In this document: positions 7,295-15,611 of the stretch, piece by piece
Numbering within the stretch: the stretch's first letter is position 1
Layout of the letters: the number at the start of each line of letters is the position of its first letter
NCBI GenBank assembly: GCA_934193095.1
Contig: CAKPUX010000023.1
Coordinates: 1 to 31,683, forward strand
DNA length: 31,683 nucleotides
Reading direction: 5' to 3'
Origin: an uncultured Dialister sp.
GTDB lineage: Bacteria > Bacillota > Negativicutes > Veillonellales > Dialisteraceae
Program-made: the position numbers and the translations under genes
The notes under the pieces: generated by a model
The model's input: the letters and a program-made list of their open reading frames with translations, nothing else
What the model was told of the DNA's origin: nothing
Databases searched by the model: none

Positions 7295-7814
7295 AGCGCT
7301 GCCCCTTCCTGTAGAAATCTGCATACGAGAGAAGGCTCGTGCGGAAATACATCGTCTCCCCCGACGAGCGATGCAGGAGCGAGAAGGACATCGTGAGCGC
7401 GCCCTCGCCATTCTTGGCGAAGAGCGGCCCCTCCTCGCAAGTCAGTGCGTACTCTTCCTTCCCCGATGTCGTCCCCGTCACCGGCTCCGTCGTCATCCCG
7501 TACACATCGAGCTTCAATTTCTCCTGATCCAGAAAGAAACGATACTTCTTCTCCTCGCCCGACTGGTTATACGCATAGTAGCTATAGGTATCACCGGAAA
7601 TCGAAGAAGCCGTCTCCCTCTTGAGAGCGTTGCGGAGCTGCTCGGTCATGAAATCCACGGCATACAGCCCCTCGCCCGCGATCCGCGAACGCTTCGCCAT
7701 GAGATCCGCCGCACGGACCGCCTCCGCTGCGAAAGGATAGAGCGCTGCCGAAAGCGATGCGATCAGGAACAGCGCGATCAGCGCCTCGAGAAGGATATAT
7801 CCGCGCCTCTTCAT
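7287..7814 (-). CDS. Type IV pilin-like/minor pseudopilin with prepilin motif
   Basis: A 175-aa protein with a type III-like prepilin signal: short basic leader MKRRG, then YILLEALIAL with the conserved Glu at +5, and a hydrophobic helix running to about residue 25. Pattern and size fit PulJ/PilW-type minor pseudopilins. The rest is a polar globular domain ending in a short basic tail. Such proteins prime or cap a type IV pilus or type II secretion pseudopilus after cleavage by PilD. The start at 7814 is supported by GGGAGG eight bases upstream and by the leader logic. The gene overlaps the following PilX-like gene by 8 bp. An extended -10 promoter lies at 7871-7879. Exact pilin subclass is not certain. 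Confidence 0.75.
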   Translation of the reverse strand: MKRRGYILLEALIALFLIASLSAALYPFAAEAVRAADLMAKRSRIAGEGLYAVDFMTEQLRNALKRETASSISGDTYSYYAYNQSGEEKKYRFFLDQEKLKLDVYGMTTEPVTGTTSGKEEYALTCEEGPLFAKNGEGALTMSFSLLHRSSGETMYFRTSLLSYADFYRKGQRYE

Positions 7815-7870
7815 GCTCCGCCTCCCTTCATCGCCCTGACATGGAAACACCGCGTCTTTCTCTTTTCCCT

Positions 7871-7879
7871 ATTATAACA
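7871..7879 (-). promoter_or_regulatory. Extended -10 promoter of the pilin pair
   Basis: Minus-strand TGTTATAAT, an extended -10 box, 57 bp upstream of the pseudopilin start. The -35 region is weak. Confidence 0.55.
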
Positions 7880-7949
7880 AAAAGGCGATGTGAAATAACG
7901 ATCATCTCATTTTCGCGTTCCATCTGCCGCGGGGGACTTGCAGCTCTCA

Positions 7950-8335
7950 TAGGAGTGACCGGGAAACCTTATCCCAGCTGTCTTTCATGCCATAGTCACC
8001 CTATCCGCCCCTGCGGGGCACCTTCCCCTAGAGGGGAAGGCTATTAAGTTAAGCGGCAGAACGTTCTTGGCTCCCCATCGGGGGAGCTCCCCGAAGGGGA
8101 GAGGGGGCTACGCAGCGGTATTGCATGAAAATGTTGAAATATCGATAGCATCGGACCATTCAACATAGCACACTATACCGCTAGCATGCCCCTATTGCCT
8201 TCGGCACTTCCCCCAAAGGGGGAAGCAAGACGTTACGTAGCTAACGATTTCCTTAACTTAATAGCATTACCCTAGAGGGGGAAGGCTGCGATACAAGAAT
8301 ACCATCTTCTAAAAAAAGGCGGCGAAGCCGCCACG
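7950..8335. repeat. R3 repeat split by MITE-like element
   Basis: The left half reads CACCCTATCCGCCCCTGC through CCTTCCCCTAGAGGGGAAGG (to 8040). The right half resumes with CCCTAGAGGGGGAAGGCTGC (from 8270). This shows an R2 element inserted within an R3 unit, with the CCCTAGAGGGG stretch repeated on both sides. Confidence 0.7.
8041..8269. mobile_element. MITE-like element R2, short form
   Basis: 229 bp, the reverse complement of the element at 6485-6794 apart from about 78 bp missing. Its termini are CTATTAAGTTAAG and CTTAACTTAATAG, with CATTA at the right end only. No coding capacity. The two copies flank the pilin pair in inverted orientation. Confidence 0.8.
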
Positions 8336-8392
8336 AGATCCCTGAACCTTGAACCCTTGACCCTGAACCCTGAACCAAATGAAAGCAAAGTA

Positions 8393-8440
8393 AAAAGGGG
8401 CTGTGAAGAAATGAGGATTCATTTCTTCACAGCCTCTTTT
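8393..8440 (-). terminator. Terminator of purA
   Basis: A 22-nt arm on each side (GGCTGTGAAGAAATGA core) around a GGAT loop, ending in TTTT, 20 bp after the purA stop codon. Confidence 0.85.
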
Positions 8441-8459
8441 GCATTTCATTCTTAGATCC

Positions 8460-9743
8460 TTAGAATACTTCTTTGATGACGATGGTCTGTTCACGGCTCG
8501 GACCGACAGATACGATGCCGATCGGTACGCCGATGAGCTTGGAGATGCCTTCGAGGTATTCCTTGCAGAGAGCCGGAAGCTCATCATAGCTTCTGATATC
8601 GGAGATCTTCTGCTTCCAGCCTTTGAAAGTCTTGTAGACCGGGGTGATCTTTTCAAGGAATTTCAGGTCAGCCGGATATTCTTCGACTTCCTTGCCTTCA
8701 TATTCATAGCCGGTGCAGACTTTGATTTTTTCCATATCATCCAGAATATCCAGACGGGTGATCGCGAGGTAGTCGAAAGAGTTCAGCTCTGCCGCATAGC
8801 GGACAGCGCGGGTATCGAGCCAGCCGATACGGCGCGGACGGCCTGTGACTGTACCGAATTCATGCGCGGTATTTCTGAGGTAGTCGCCTGTCTCATCGAG
8901 CAGCTCGGTCGGGAACGGGCCCTGGCCGACGCGGGTGCTGTACGCCTTCACGACACCGAAGATATTCTGCATGTTGTGCGGTCCGATGCCCGCGCCGATG
9001 CAAGCACCGCCTGCCGTCGGGTGGGAAGAGGTGACGAATGGGTAAGTCCCGTTATCGCAGTCAAGCATGGATGCCTGCGCGCCTTCGAAGAGGACATTCT
9101 TGCCTTCCTTCACCAGCTTCTGCACCGTGTAGTTCGTATCCTTGACATAAGGGCGGAGCTTTTCCGCATAGCCGAGATAGTCAGCAAGCATCTGCTCATA
9201 GTCGAAGCCTTCCACGCCGTAGAGCTTTTCGAGAAGCATATTCTTCTGATCGACATTATATTTCAGCTTTTCTGCAAACGTTTCCTTATCCATCAGGTCA
9301 CAGATGCGGATGCCGATGCGGTTGATCTTGTCGGCATAGCACGGTCCGATGCCATTCTTCGTGGTGCCGATCTTGCGGCTGCCTTTTCTGGACTCTTCCG
9401 CTTCATCGAGACGGATGTGGTACGGGAAGACCACCTGCGCACGAGTGGAAATCTGCAGGTGCTTCGCATCGATCCCCTGCTTTTCCAGATTTTCCATTTC
9501 CTCCAAAAGGCTCTTCGGGTCGACAACGACGCCGGTGCCTACGATGCAGATGGTACCGGGATACATGATGCCGCTCGGCATGAGACGCAGCGGATACGCT
9601 TTGCCCCCGGTCACGACCGTGTGACCCGCATTATTTCCGCCCTGGGAACGGACGACTACATCTGCTTTCGCCGCAAGATAATCTACGATCTTGCCTTTAC
9701 CTTCATCGCCCCACTGGGCACCAATTACCATTGCTGTTGCCAT
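8460..9743 (-). CDS. purA: Adenylosuccinate synthetase
   Basis: Joins IMP and aspartate with GTP to form adenylosuccinate, the first committed step from IMP to AMP. The 427-aa protein is full length. The N-terminal GAQWGDEGKGK loop holds catalytic D13, and NNAGHTV gives H41. GTTKNGIGPCY, FEGAQASMLD and the GTVTGRPRRIGW segment are all present, as is the GPSREQT sequence near the C-terminus that binds the guanine base. It is a single gene with its own -10 box (9843-9848) and a strong terminator. Nothing unusual in the sequence; it serves as a good reference for host codon use. Confidence 0.98.
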   Translation of the reverse strand: MATAMVIGAQWGDEGKGKIVDYLAAKADVVVRSQGGNNAGHTVVTGGKAYPLRLMPSGIMYPGTICIVGTGVVVDPKSLLEEMENLEKQGIDAKHLQISTRAQVVFPYHIRLDEAEESRKGSRKIGTTKNGIGPCYADKINRIGIRICDLMDKETFAEKLKYNVDQKNMLLEKLYGVEGFDYEQMLADYLGYAEKLRPYVKDTNYTVQKLVKEGKNVLFEGAQASMLDCDNGTYPFVTSSHPTAGGACIGAGIGPHNMQNIFGVVKAYSTRVGQGPFPTELLDETGDYLRNTAHEFGTVTGRPRRIGWLDTRAVRYAAELNSFDYLAITRLDILDDMEKIKVCTGYEYEGKEVEEYPADLKFLEKITPVYKTFKGWKQKISDIRSYDELPALCKEYLEGISKLIGVPIGIVSVGPSREQTIVIKEVF

Positions 9744-9842
9744 GATTCATTCTTCCTTCCTGTGACGGAATTTTTTCCTCAGACAGATGAGAGAGGAAAT
9801 CAAAATCTGTACGTTTACATTTTTTCGCACAAGTACGATTAC

Positions 9843-9848
9843 ATTATA
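9843..9848 (-). promoter_or_regulatory. -10 box of purA
   Basis: A perfect TATAAT on the minus strand (within TGATATAATG), about 100 bp upstream of the purA start. A TTCTTA lies 17 bp before it as a weak -35. The long leader between box and start contains no riboswitch that I recognise. Confidence 0.6.
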
Positions 9849-9879
9849 TCATACAGGGGAAGAAATAAGAATGGGGATA

Positions 9880-10534
9880 GGTTGGCGGGTTCAGGGTTCG
9901 GGGTTCGGGTTGAAAGGTTCAACAGGTTCTGAAGGTTCAACGGGGGTGGTGCGGCGCGTCAGAAAGAAAGCGCCGCGGAGTTTGAAAATAGGCGATGCCC
10001 GCGGTCCGTACACGAAAAGCCCCTTCCCCTCGGGAAGGGGCCGCCCGAAGGGCGGGGGATAGGGAGGCAGCTAAGAAAGCAGCTTCTCCGCACATATGCG
10101 GCCGACTACGAAATGGGAACGTCTCGCGCATGACACAGTTAGCCTCGCATGTACTGTCCCACTACCTGCGCACTCGTCTCCCCTATCCCCCCTGCCCCCC
10201 TTCCCCGAGGGTGAAGGGGGGACGATACGCGAAGCGCTATCTCAAATTTGCAGCGGAGCCGCCACCACTCCCCTGAACCCGCCAACCTGAACCCTGAACC
10301 CATTCTCAAACCTTGAACCCCTCATGCATTATCTGTTACAATAGATAAGATATAATTATATGAATAACCGTTGTTAATTGTCATTTGTTTGAAAATTTAC
10401 GCAAAAGATTTGAGATAAGGTTTGAATGCACCAAGCGGGCATCGCCTCATTTTATTTGCGGCGAAGCCGCCACCTCCATTCCTCATTCCTAATTCCTAAT
10501 TTTTCGAACCCATTTTCAAAAGAAAGGTCCCCCT
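9880..10534. other. Gene-free repeat-rich intergenic region
   Basis: Holds GGGTTC / GGTTCAAC tandem units (9890-9950) and an R3-like GC-rich hairpin block (CCTTCCCCTCGGGAAGGGG at 10022-10040). Inverted related blocks follow (10178-10270), then CCTGAAC tandem units (10265-10325), and a GGCGGCTTCGCCGC-type hairpin near 10465. A TATAAT at 10351-10356 is the likely -10 of the downstream synthetase gene. No supported ORF. Confidence 0.6.
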
Positions 10535-11971
10535 ATGTTCCTACATGAAATCATGAAAGGCGCCGACCCATCCCATCTCGCCTTCACCGGCGAAGTCGAC
10601 GTCACCTATGGCGCACTCGAAGACGCCATCCACCGCTACCGTAATGCCATTTACGCACTGGGCGTCCGCGAAGGCGAGCGCGTCAGCCTCTACTCCGCGA
10701 ACCGCGCAGAATTCGTCTACGCCTTCATGGCCGTCGTGAGCCTCGGCGCGATCATCGTCCCCGTGAACAACTCCCTCGTAGACCGCGAAGTCGACTACAT
10801 CCTGAAAGACTCGGGAAGCACTCTCCTCATCACAGACACCCCCATGGACGTCTCTGTTCCTTCGATTTCCATCGAAGAGCTGGATGAGAAATCACACGAA
10901 CCGCTCCCCGAAGCCCCTGATTTCCCGAAAGCCCTCACCGAAGACGACGTATGCGCCCTGATCTACACCTCCGGCACCACCGGCAGCCCCAAAGGCGCCA
11001 TGCTGACACACAAAAACCTCGTCAGAAACGTAGAACAATTCACCGCGCGCATCATCTTCAAACCGGAAGACAAAGTTCTCTGCGTCCTGCCGATGTTCCA
11101 CTGCTACGGCATGACCACCATCGTCCACGGCAGCCTCTACGCCCACTCGACCATCGTCATCCTGCGCTCGCGCACACCCTCGGAAATCATCAATACCATC
11201 GTGAAATACGACGTCACCATCGCCATCATGGTCCCCCCGATGTACAACCTCCTCGCGCGCAAAGGCGACCCCTCCCTCATGAAGACCGTCCACACCTTCA
11301 TCTCCGGCGGCGCCTCCATCCCGCAGCCCGTCGCGCAGGCCTTCTTCATGCGCTACAAGCACCCCGTGCAGGAAGGCTACGGCCTCACCGAAGCCTCCCC
11401 CGTCGTCTGCGTCCTCCCGACCGCGAAGCCCAAGTACCTGACCAGCGGCCCCACCATCCCCGGCGTCGAAGCCATGATCTCCGTCGAAATGAACGGCCCC
11501 TACGTCCCCGGCACCGTCGGCGAGCTCCTCGTCCGCGGCGACAACGTCATGAAAGGCTACTGGAACAAACCGGAAGAAACCAAGAAAGTCCTCACCGAAG
11601 ACGGCTGGCTCCACACCGGCGACCTCGCCTACATGGACGAAGACCGCTACATCTACATCGTCGACCGCCTGAAAGACCTCATCATCGTGAACTGTGAAAA
11701 CATCTACCCCGGCGAAGTCGAAGACTGCATCTACGAAGTCGAAGGCGTCGGAGAATGCGCCGTCGTCGGCCAGCCTGATGCCCTCCGCGGCCAAGTCGTC
11801 TGGGCCTACGTCGTCATGAAAGAAGGCTACACCTTCGACGAAAACAAGATCCGCAAATACATGATGAAAAATATCGCCAGCTACAAGATCCCGAAACGCT
11901 TCATCCCCATGGACGCACTTCCGAAAAATGCCACCGGCAAGATCCTGAAACGCGCCCTCCGCGACAGCTAA
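10535..11971 (+). CDS. AMP-forming acyl-CoA synthetase (fatty-acid CoA ligase family)
   Basis: Activates a carboxylic acid as an acyl-adenylate and then as a CoA thioester, in the cytoplasm. The 478-aa protein has the ANL-superfamily motifs in order: the P-loop YTSGTTGSPKGAM (about 143-155), YGLTEASP, the WLHTGDLAYMDEDRYIYIVDR core, and the C-terminal lysine motif PKNATGKILKR. It is a little shorter than typical long-chain FadD, so the chain-length preference is open. The start has AGAAAGG upstream. The 3' 485 bp (from 11510) are duplicated at 18581-19065. The terminator hairpin after the stop codon is cut: it matches the distal copy only through GCGGG at 11994. This copy therefore has a foreign 3' flank but an intact reading frame. 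Confidence 0.92.
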   Translation: MFLHEIMKGADPSHLAFTGEVDVTYGALEDAIHRYRNAIYALGVREGERVSLYSANRAEFVYAFMAVVSLGAIIVPVNNSLVDREVDYILKDSGSTLLITDTPMDVSVPSISIEELDEKSHEPLPEAPDFPKALTEDDVCALIYTSGTTGSPKGAMLTHKNLVRNVEQFTARIIFKPEDKVLCVLPMFHCYGMTTIVHGSLYAHSTIVILRSRTPSEIINTIVKYDVTIAIMVPPMYNLLARKGDPSLMKTVHTFISGGASIPQPVAQAFFMRYKHPVQEGYGLTEASPVVCVLPTAKPKYLTSGPTIPGVEAMISVEMNGPYVPGTVGELLVRGDNVMKGYWNKPEETKKVLTEDGWLHTGDLAYMDEDRYIYIVDRLKDLIIVNCENIYPGEVEDCIYEVEGVGECAVVGQPDALRGQVVWAYVVMKEGYTFDENKIRKYMMKNIASYKIPKRFIPMDALPKNATGKILKRALRDS

Positions 11972-11994
11972 AAAAACGCCTCCGCTTTTGCGGG
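11510..11994 (+). repeat. 485-bp direct repeat, left copy (3' end of acyl-CoA synthetase)
   Basis: Matches 18581-19065 at constant offset 7071, with 8 mismatches by my count and no gaps. It begins at GGCACCGTCGGCGA in the synthetase gene and ends within the terminator hairpin. The two copies bound the foreign island. Confidence 0.95.
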
Positions 11995-12052
11995 TTGGAC
12001 TTAGGGATTTGCAAAAACTATAAACCGACCTCTCTTCAAGCGGAACAACAGA

Positions 12053-12095
12053 AAAACGACCATGTTAGAGTACAGTACTCCTTCATGGTCGTTTT
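12053..12095 (-). terminator. Terminator of the GHKL ATPase operon
   Basis: AAAACGACCATG pairs with CATGGTCGTTTT, with an inner GAGTAC/GTACTC stem. A T-rich tract follows on the minus strand. It lies just after the stop codon of the 254-aa protein gene. Confidence 0.85.
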
Positions 12096-12097
12096 CT

Positions 12098-12862
12098 TTA
12101 TGTCATTGCTAATTCAAATGCTTTTTCAAAGATATCGTCATCAAGTGGCCGGCGTAACTCCCTCTTGAGTTGAAAGCACGTTGCTTGATATTTTTTTGAT
12201 CTACGTCCTTTTGATTTGATTTTCGCACTGTTGGAATGATCTTTGGAAAACTGAGCAAAGGCAATCCTCCAATATTTACTCATACTTAGAATCGATTCAT
12301 AAATCTCATATAATTCGTTGTCAGAAAATACTGATGTGTCTTTGCTTTTTAAATATAAATGTAATCCTTTTTCAAATTCTCGCCAATCATCTTCACGAAT
12401 TTTTTCCTTTTTATTACGAATCCACTCAAAGATGCGGGCATCTTCTCTATTGCCAACACGGTCAAGGATGTCCTGCCACTGACGCCAAGAGATCTTTTCG
12501 ACTATTTCTTGATCAAACTGTGACAACCTGTAGCATTGCCCATAGAAACTTCGTGTTTCAGCGTTTGACCCCTCATCTCTAATGCGATTCTCTTTCGTTG
12601 CAAATGTTTTAATTTCATCCCAAAACTTTCTGCGTTCAGAGGCAGAGATATTATATTTGGATAGTAATCCACCAAGAACTTTACCGAGGTTATACTTGTA
12701 TAAAACACTTTTTCCGTAAGTTTCCTCCAAATCTGATTCGATTTGTGGAATCTCTTGTTTTAGGGCATTCAGTATTTCATCGATAGTGGCTATCTCTTTT
12801 GAAGATAATAAGCCTTCATACACAAGATGCCCTTCGGTATCCAACGCAACTATGTGTCCCAT
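12098..12862 (-). CDS. 254-aa helical protein, last gene of ATPase operon
   Basis: Family not recognised with confidence. The sequence is almost all charged helix. A segment at about residues 105-150 (RSFYGQCYRLSQF through KISWRQWQDILDR and the following REDARIFEW) resembles the helical N-terminal domain of DUF1016/YhcG-type proteins. The PD-(D/E)XK nuclease half of that family is absent. The C-terminus has a basic patch (KIKSKGRRSKKY) suited to nucleic-acid contact. The gene starts two bases after the stop of the GHKL ATPase gene and ends at the operon terminator, so it is co-expressed. A role as DNA-binding or effector subunit of that ATPase is inference. I see no nuclease motif. Confidence 0.7.
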   Translation of the reverse strand: MGHIVALDTEGHLVYEGLLSSKEIATIDEILNALKQEIPQIESDLEETYGKSVLYKYNLGKVLGGLLSKYNISASERRKFWDEIKTFATKENRIRDEGSNAETRSFYGQCYRLSQFDQEIVEKISWRQWQDILDRVGNREDARIFEWIRNKKEKIREDDWREFEKGLHLYLKSKDTSVFSDNELYEIYESILSMSKYWRIAFAQFSKDHSNSAKIKSKGRRSKKYQATCFQLKRELRRPLDDDIFEKAFELAMT

Positions 12863-12864
12863 AC

Positions 12865-15174
12865 TTACCGCCTCACCTTAAGACTCTGAAAGTAAATACT
12901 TTCGATTTTTTGCAATACCTGATCCGCTGCTTCTTGTGGCTCAAGATCAGCAAAATTCTTCCCCTGATCTCCAAACATATCGTATTTCCCCTCAGCAAGA
13001 TAGAGGAGGACATACTGCTTAAGCATTTGCTCCCTTATATAATCGTGCTGCACATTCGGATAATCAGATACATTTAAATACGCAACATGACCGACATTAA
13101 GAGTGATCGTGCGCCCATTACCGGCGGTATACCATGAACGTCTAAAATCTTCAGGAGCCTCAACGCTTTGTACGTTAAAAGAATCGTTTTTACCGTTCTT
13201 CTCATCAGAGTTCAAAAAGACTTTGTAGTGGTAAAATGTTATTTTGTCACCTTTTTCATATTGCGGATCATCGGAGTTTGCAATAAGTCTGGCACGAAGC
13301 TCAAGGACACCTTCTGTTAAATACGGCTCATAGGTTTGTCGATCAAACACAATCATGTCTATAGGCGCAGTAATCGTTTCCTCAAAGGGTTCTACATCCC
13401 CGGTAAAAGAAGCAATATCCACAATCTTCGGGCAAGTCGGGTTGCTTGCGTTATGGACACTTACATTCAAACGATAGTTGAGTTTGTGATTCCTCTTGTT
13501 CTCAATTAAGTATGATACGCTCCTTAGAGATTCGCCGAAATTCACTCTCCGACTGTTGTTGGTGGGAAAAATGCATTCATGAAGCACAAGGTTAACTGTC
13601 TCACGGGAATTATCCGGTTTGTCAATGTCAAAGAAATACGGGAGATCTTTTCGTTTTTCTTTTCCGCTGCCAATAACCTTTACCGCAAGCACGATTCTGT
13701 TTTCTGCAAATTGAACAGAGTTTTGTTTTGAAATCGTATGTGTAAAGTCTATCTTTTTTACAGAGTTGGACGGTACCGTAATTTTATCATTTGCAACAGA
13801 GGATACCACGGCACCTGTTTGTGGATTAACAACGGACAGTTTATACTCAAATCTCTTATCTGTAGCGTAGGAGCTCTTTATTCTGACTGTAAACCCTATT
13901 TTGTCTCCTGAAGTAACGCGCTCAGAATTTTCGGTAGGATAGGATATGTCTTGCCATCGAACATCAAAAGCTGCCTTCTGTGGACCTTTCCCCAAGTCTT
14001 CGAAGCCAAGACGGTCAAATAAATCCTGAATATCCGCCGCGATCTGCTTCAACTCGTCTTTCAGCTTTTTATCTTCGCTTTCCTTGTCTTTTATGTATCC
14101 CCACTCTATAAGATTTGCTTTAAATTTATTGTTGCAGTAGTTTTTGAGGTTCTGGTATATACCTGTATTCTTCTTACCTTTACTAACTCCAAAGTGGACC
14201 TTATCCTCAATATCGGACAATTCATCTTCCCATTGTTCATCCACTTCAATGTAACCCCAGAACTTATTTTCGACTTTTTTAGGGATGTCCTTGATGGCAA
14301 TTTCACCAATTTTCATACCCTTCCTGTAATAGGATATACCATTCCAGCGGTTACCACCATCATCGAAAATGTAAAGGCCAAAGTGCTTTACTTTATAGCC
14401 AGACACATCTTTTTCTGGATTCTGAAGTTCAAACGAATGAGTCCCATTTTTTATGCCTTCTGGTACATCAATTTTACTGCCATTAACCGTTATTGCGGCG
14501 TCGTCTGTCAAACGTTGGATAATTATCCACCATGACTCCTGGATAAACGGAATAATCTCGCCGCTGGCTATGGCAGCTACCAGTTCTTCTTTAGGAGACT
14601 CAATAATAATTCGCGTACCAACTGTCCTCTTCTCAGAGAGTCCAGTGTTATCAAGAATATACTTTTTAGCCTCTTTGCCCTCGTATGCAATGGAATTGAC
14701 CTGTCCGCTCTTATTAACATTAGCTACATATAACCCATCCTCTCGGAGAGAATCGAAATAATAAGTATAAGATTGAGAAGCAACAGAATAAACGCTCTTT
14801 CCTGCACCAAAAAGACCGGCGCCCTTTGTGTTGCCGCCAGAGTTAAACATCGATGTGAAGCGTGAAAGACGTTCTTCTGCTGGAAGTACTTTCCCTTGCG
14901 CCATCAGATCGTTAATGTGTTCCGCTGGTGTGTTTTTGCCAGTTAAACCGACAGTTCCGGAATCTTCGATAACGACATACTTACCGTGTGAGTTTTCTAT
15001 CAAAGAGATGTCACATCTCCAGTGTTTCCATTTGTTGGTCTTTCTTGCGCCGACAGCGTTTTGGATCGCATCTTTCTGAAACCCATCAGGAAAGGATACG
15101 CCTGCATCTGTATACGCACCTAAAATCCAATCCACACTGTTCCTGTAATTTTGTGGTATAGGAGTGAGAGCCAT
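12865..15174 (-). CDS. GHKL (MutL/MORC-like) ATPase, candidate defence protein
   Basis: A 769-aa protein with an N-terminal GHKL ATPase fold. The N-box is FQKDAIQNAV (about 33-41, Asp35/Asn39), the G1 box is EDSGTVGLTG (70-79), and the lid/G2 loop is GGNTKGAGLFGAGKSVYSV (113-131). Such ATPases dimerise on ATP and clamp DNA. Relatives of the MutL/MORC type occur in bacterial restriction-modification operons, as here beside a C5 methyltransferase. A middle region (about 200-380) has the transducer-like beta/alpha character. The C-terminal 380 residues are beta-rich, with two Ig-like stretches (each around a 'PTENSERV' / 'PTNNSRRV' motif), and lack a recognisable nuclease motif. The start has AGGTG upstream, and the next gene follows after two bases. 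Defence function is inferred from context. Confidence 0.85.
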   Translation of the reverse strand: MALTPIPQNYRNSVDWILGAYTDAGVSFPDGFQKDAIQNAVGARKTNKWKHWRCDISLIENSHGKYVVIEDSGTVGLTGKNTPAEHINDLMAQGKVLPAEERLSRFTSMFNSGGNTKGAGLFGAGKSVYSVASQSYTYYFDSLREDGLYVANVNKSGQVNSIAYEGKEAKKYILDNTGLSEKRTVGTRIIIESPKEELVAAIASGEIIPFIQESWWIIIQRLTDDAAITVNGSKIDVPEGIKNGTHSFELQNPEKDVSGYKVKHFGLYIFDDGGNRWNGISYYRKGMKIGEIAIKDIPKKVENKFWGYIEVDEQWEDELSDIEDKVHFGVSKGKKNTGIYQNLKNYCNNKFKANLIEWGYIKDKESEDKKLKDELKQIAADIQDLFDRLGFEDLGKGPQKAAFDVRWQDISYPTENSERVTSGDKIGFTVRIKSSYATDKRFEYKLSVVNPQTGAVVSSVANDKITVPSNSVKKIDFTHTISKQNSVQFAENRIVLAVKVIGSGKEKRKDLPYFFDIDKPDNSRETVNLVLHECIFPTNNSRRVNFGESLRSVSYLIENKRNHKLNYRLNVSVHNASNPTCPKIVDIASFTGDVEPFEETITAPIDMIVFDRQTYEPYLTEGVLELRARLIANSDDPQYEKGDKITFYHYKVFLNSDEKNGKNDSFNVQSVEAPEDFRRSWYTAGNGRTITLNVGHVAYLNVSDYPNVQHDYIREQMLKQYVLLYLAEGKYDMFGDQGKNFADLEPQEAADQVLQKIESIYFQSLKVRR

Positions 15175-15186
15175 AAAAACACCTCC

Positions 15187-15423
15187 TTAATCTAATGTGA
15201 AACGAGAGCTTTTCTTGCTTTCTATTCTGTTGAATTTCTTTTTTGCCTCACGGACCTCTGCTTCAATAGCCGCAAAAATTTTATCAACATCCTGTTGCGT
15301 GTAATCATAAGCACTTGAATTAGAACAATTACCAAGGAGTTGAATCATAGCGATTGTCTTATTCGTACGTGCTTCCGCAAGTCTGACAAATTTCTCCCGC
15401 TTTGTTTCTTGTCTTTGACCCAT
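15187..15423 (-). CDS. 78-aa protein, first gene of ATPase operon
   Basis: A small charged, helical protein without a recognised domain. Features are a KREKFVRLAEARTNK segment, a GNCSNSSAYDYT turn, and a basic C-terminal helix (VREAKKKFNRIESKK). Similar short proteins are, as I recall, common beside methyltransferases and ATPases in Firmicutes mobile elements, but no function is known to me. The ATG at 15423 is chosen over one at 15444 because GGAGG lies seven bases before it. The promoter at 15456-15484 serves it. The GHKL ATPase gene starts 12 bp after its stop, so it is part of the same unit and may be an antitoxin-like or DNA-binding partner; that is speculation. Confidence 0.7.
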   Translation of the reverse strand: MGQRQETKREKFVRLAEARTNKTIAMIQLLGNCSNSSAYDYTQQDVDKIFAAIEAEVREAKKKFNRIESKKSSRFTLD

Positions 15424-15455
15424 AAATGTACCTCCATTCTCCACATGTTGCTAAT

Positions 15456-15484
15456 ATTGTATCACGTGTGCTGGATGCCGTCAA
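15456..15484 (-). promoter_or_regulatory. Promoter of the GHKL ATPase operon
   Basis: Minus-strand TTGACG (15479-15484), 17 bp, then TACAAT (15456-15461) with an extended TG. It directs the 78-aa, ATPase and 254-aa genes separately from the methyltransferase. Confidence 0.8.
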
Positions 15485-15500
15485 TAATATATAACAAATC

Positions 15501-15537
15501 TTATCCGTATTTTCGAAATATTTGAAAATACGGATAA
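15501..15537. promoter_or_regulatory. Perfect 14-bp inverted repeat upstream of ATPase promoter
   Basis: TTATCCGTATTTTC and GAAAATACGGATAA around a 9-nt loop. It lies 17 bp upstream of the -35 box and downstream of the methyltransferase terminator. It has no T-run of its own, so it may be an operator, for example for the HTH protein of the island. Confidence 0.55.
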
Positions 15538-15553
15538 TGCTATTATTGAAATA

Positions 15554-15600
15554 TGCAAAATACCGCCCCATATCGCAAAGATATGATGCGGCATTTTGCA
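15554..15600 (-). terminator. Terminator of the methyltransferase gene
   Basis: A 21-nt imperfect inverted repeat (TGCAAAAT/ATTTTGCA outer arms, CATATC/GATATG inner arms) begins 11 bases after the methyltransferase stop codon. It splits the island operon into two transcription units. Confidence 0.75.
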
Positions 15601-15611
15601 TTATAATCGAT

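Noticed and set aside
10892..11794. 300-aa minus-strand frame rich in Asp/Val/Phe opposite the acyl-CoA synthetase
   Set aside because: Shadow of the strong codon bias of the plus-strand gene, which has all family motifs. The same applies to the 429-aa frame opposite the alcohol dehydrogenase (20249-21538) and the plus-strand frame opposite purA (8439-9932).
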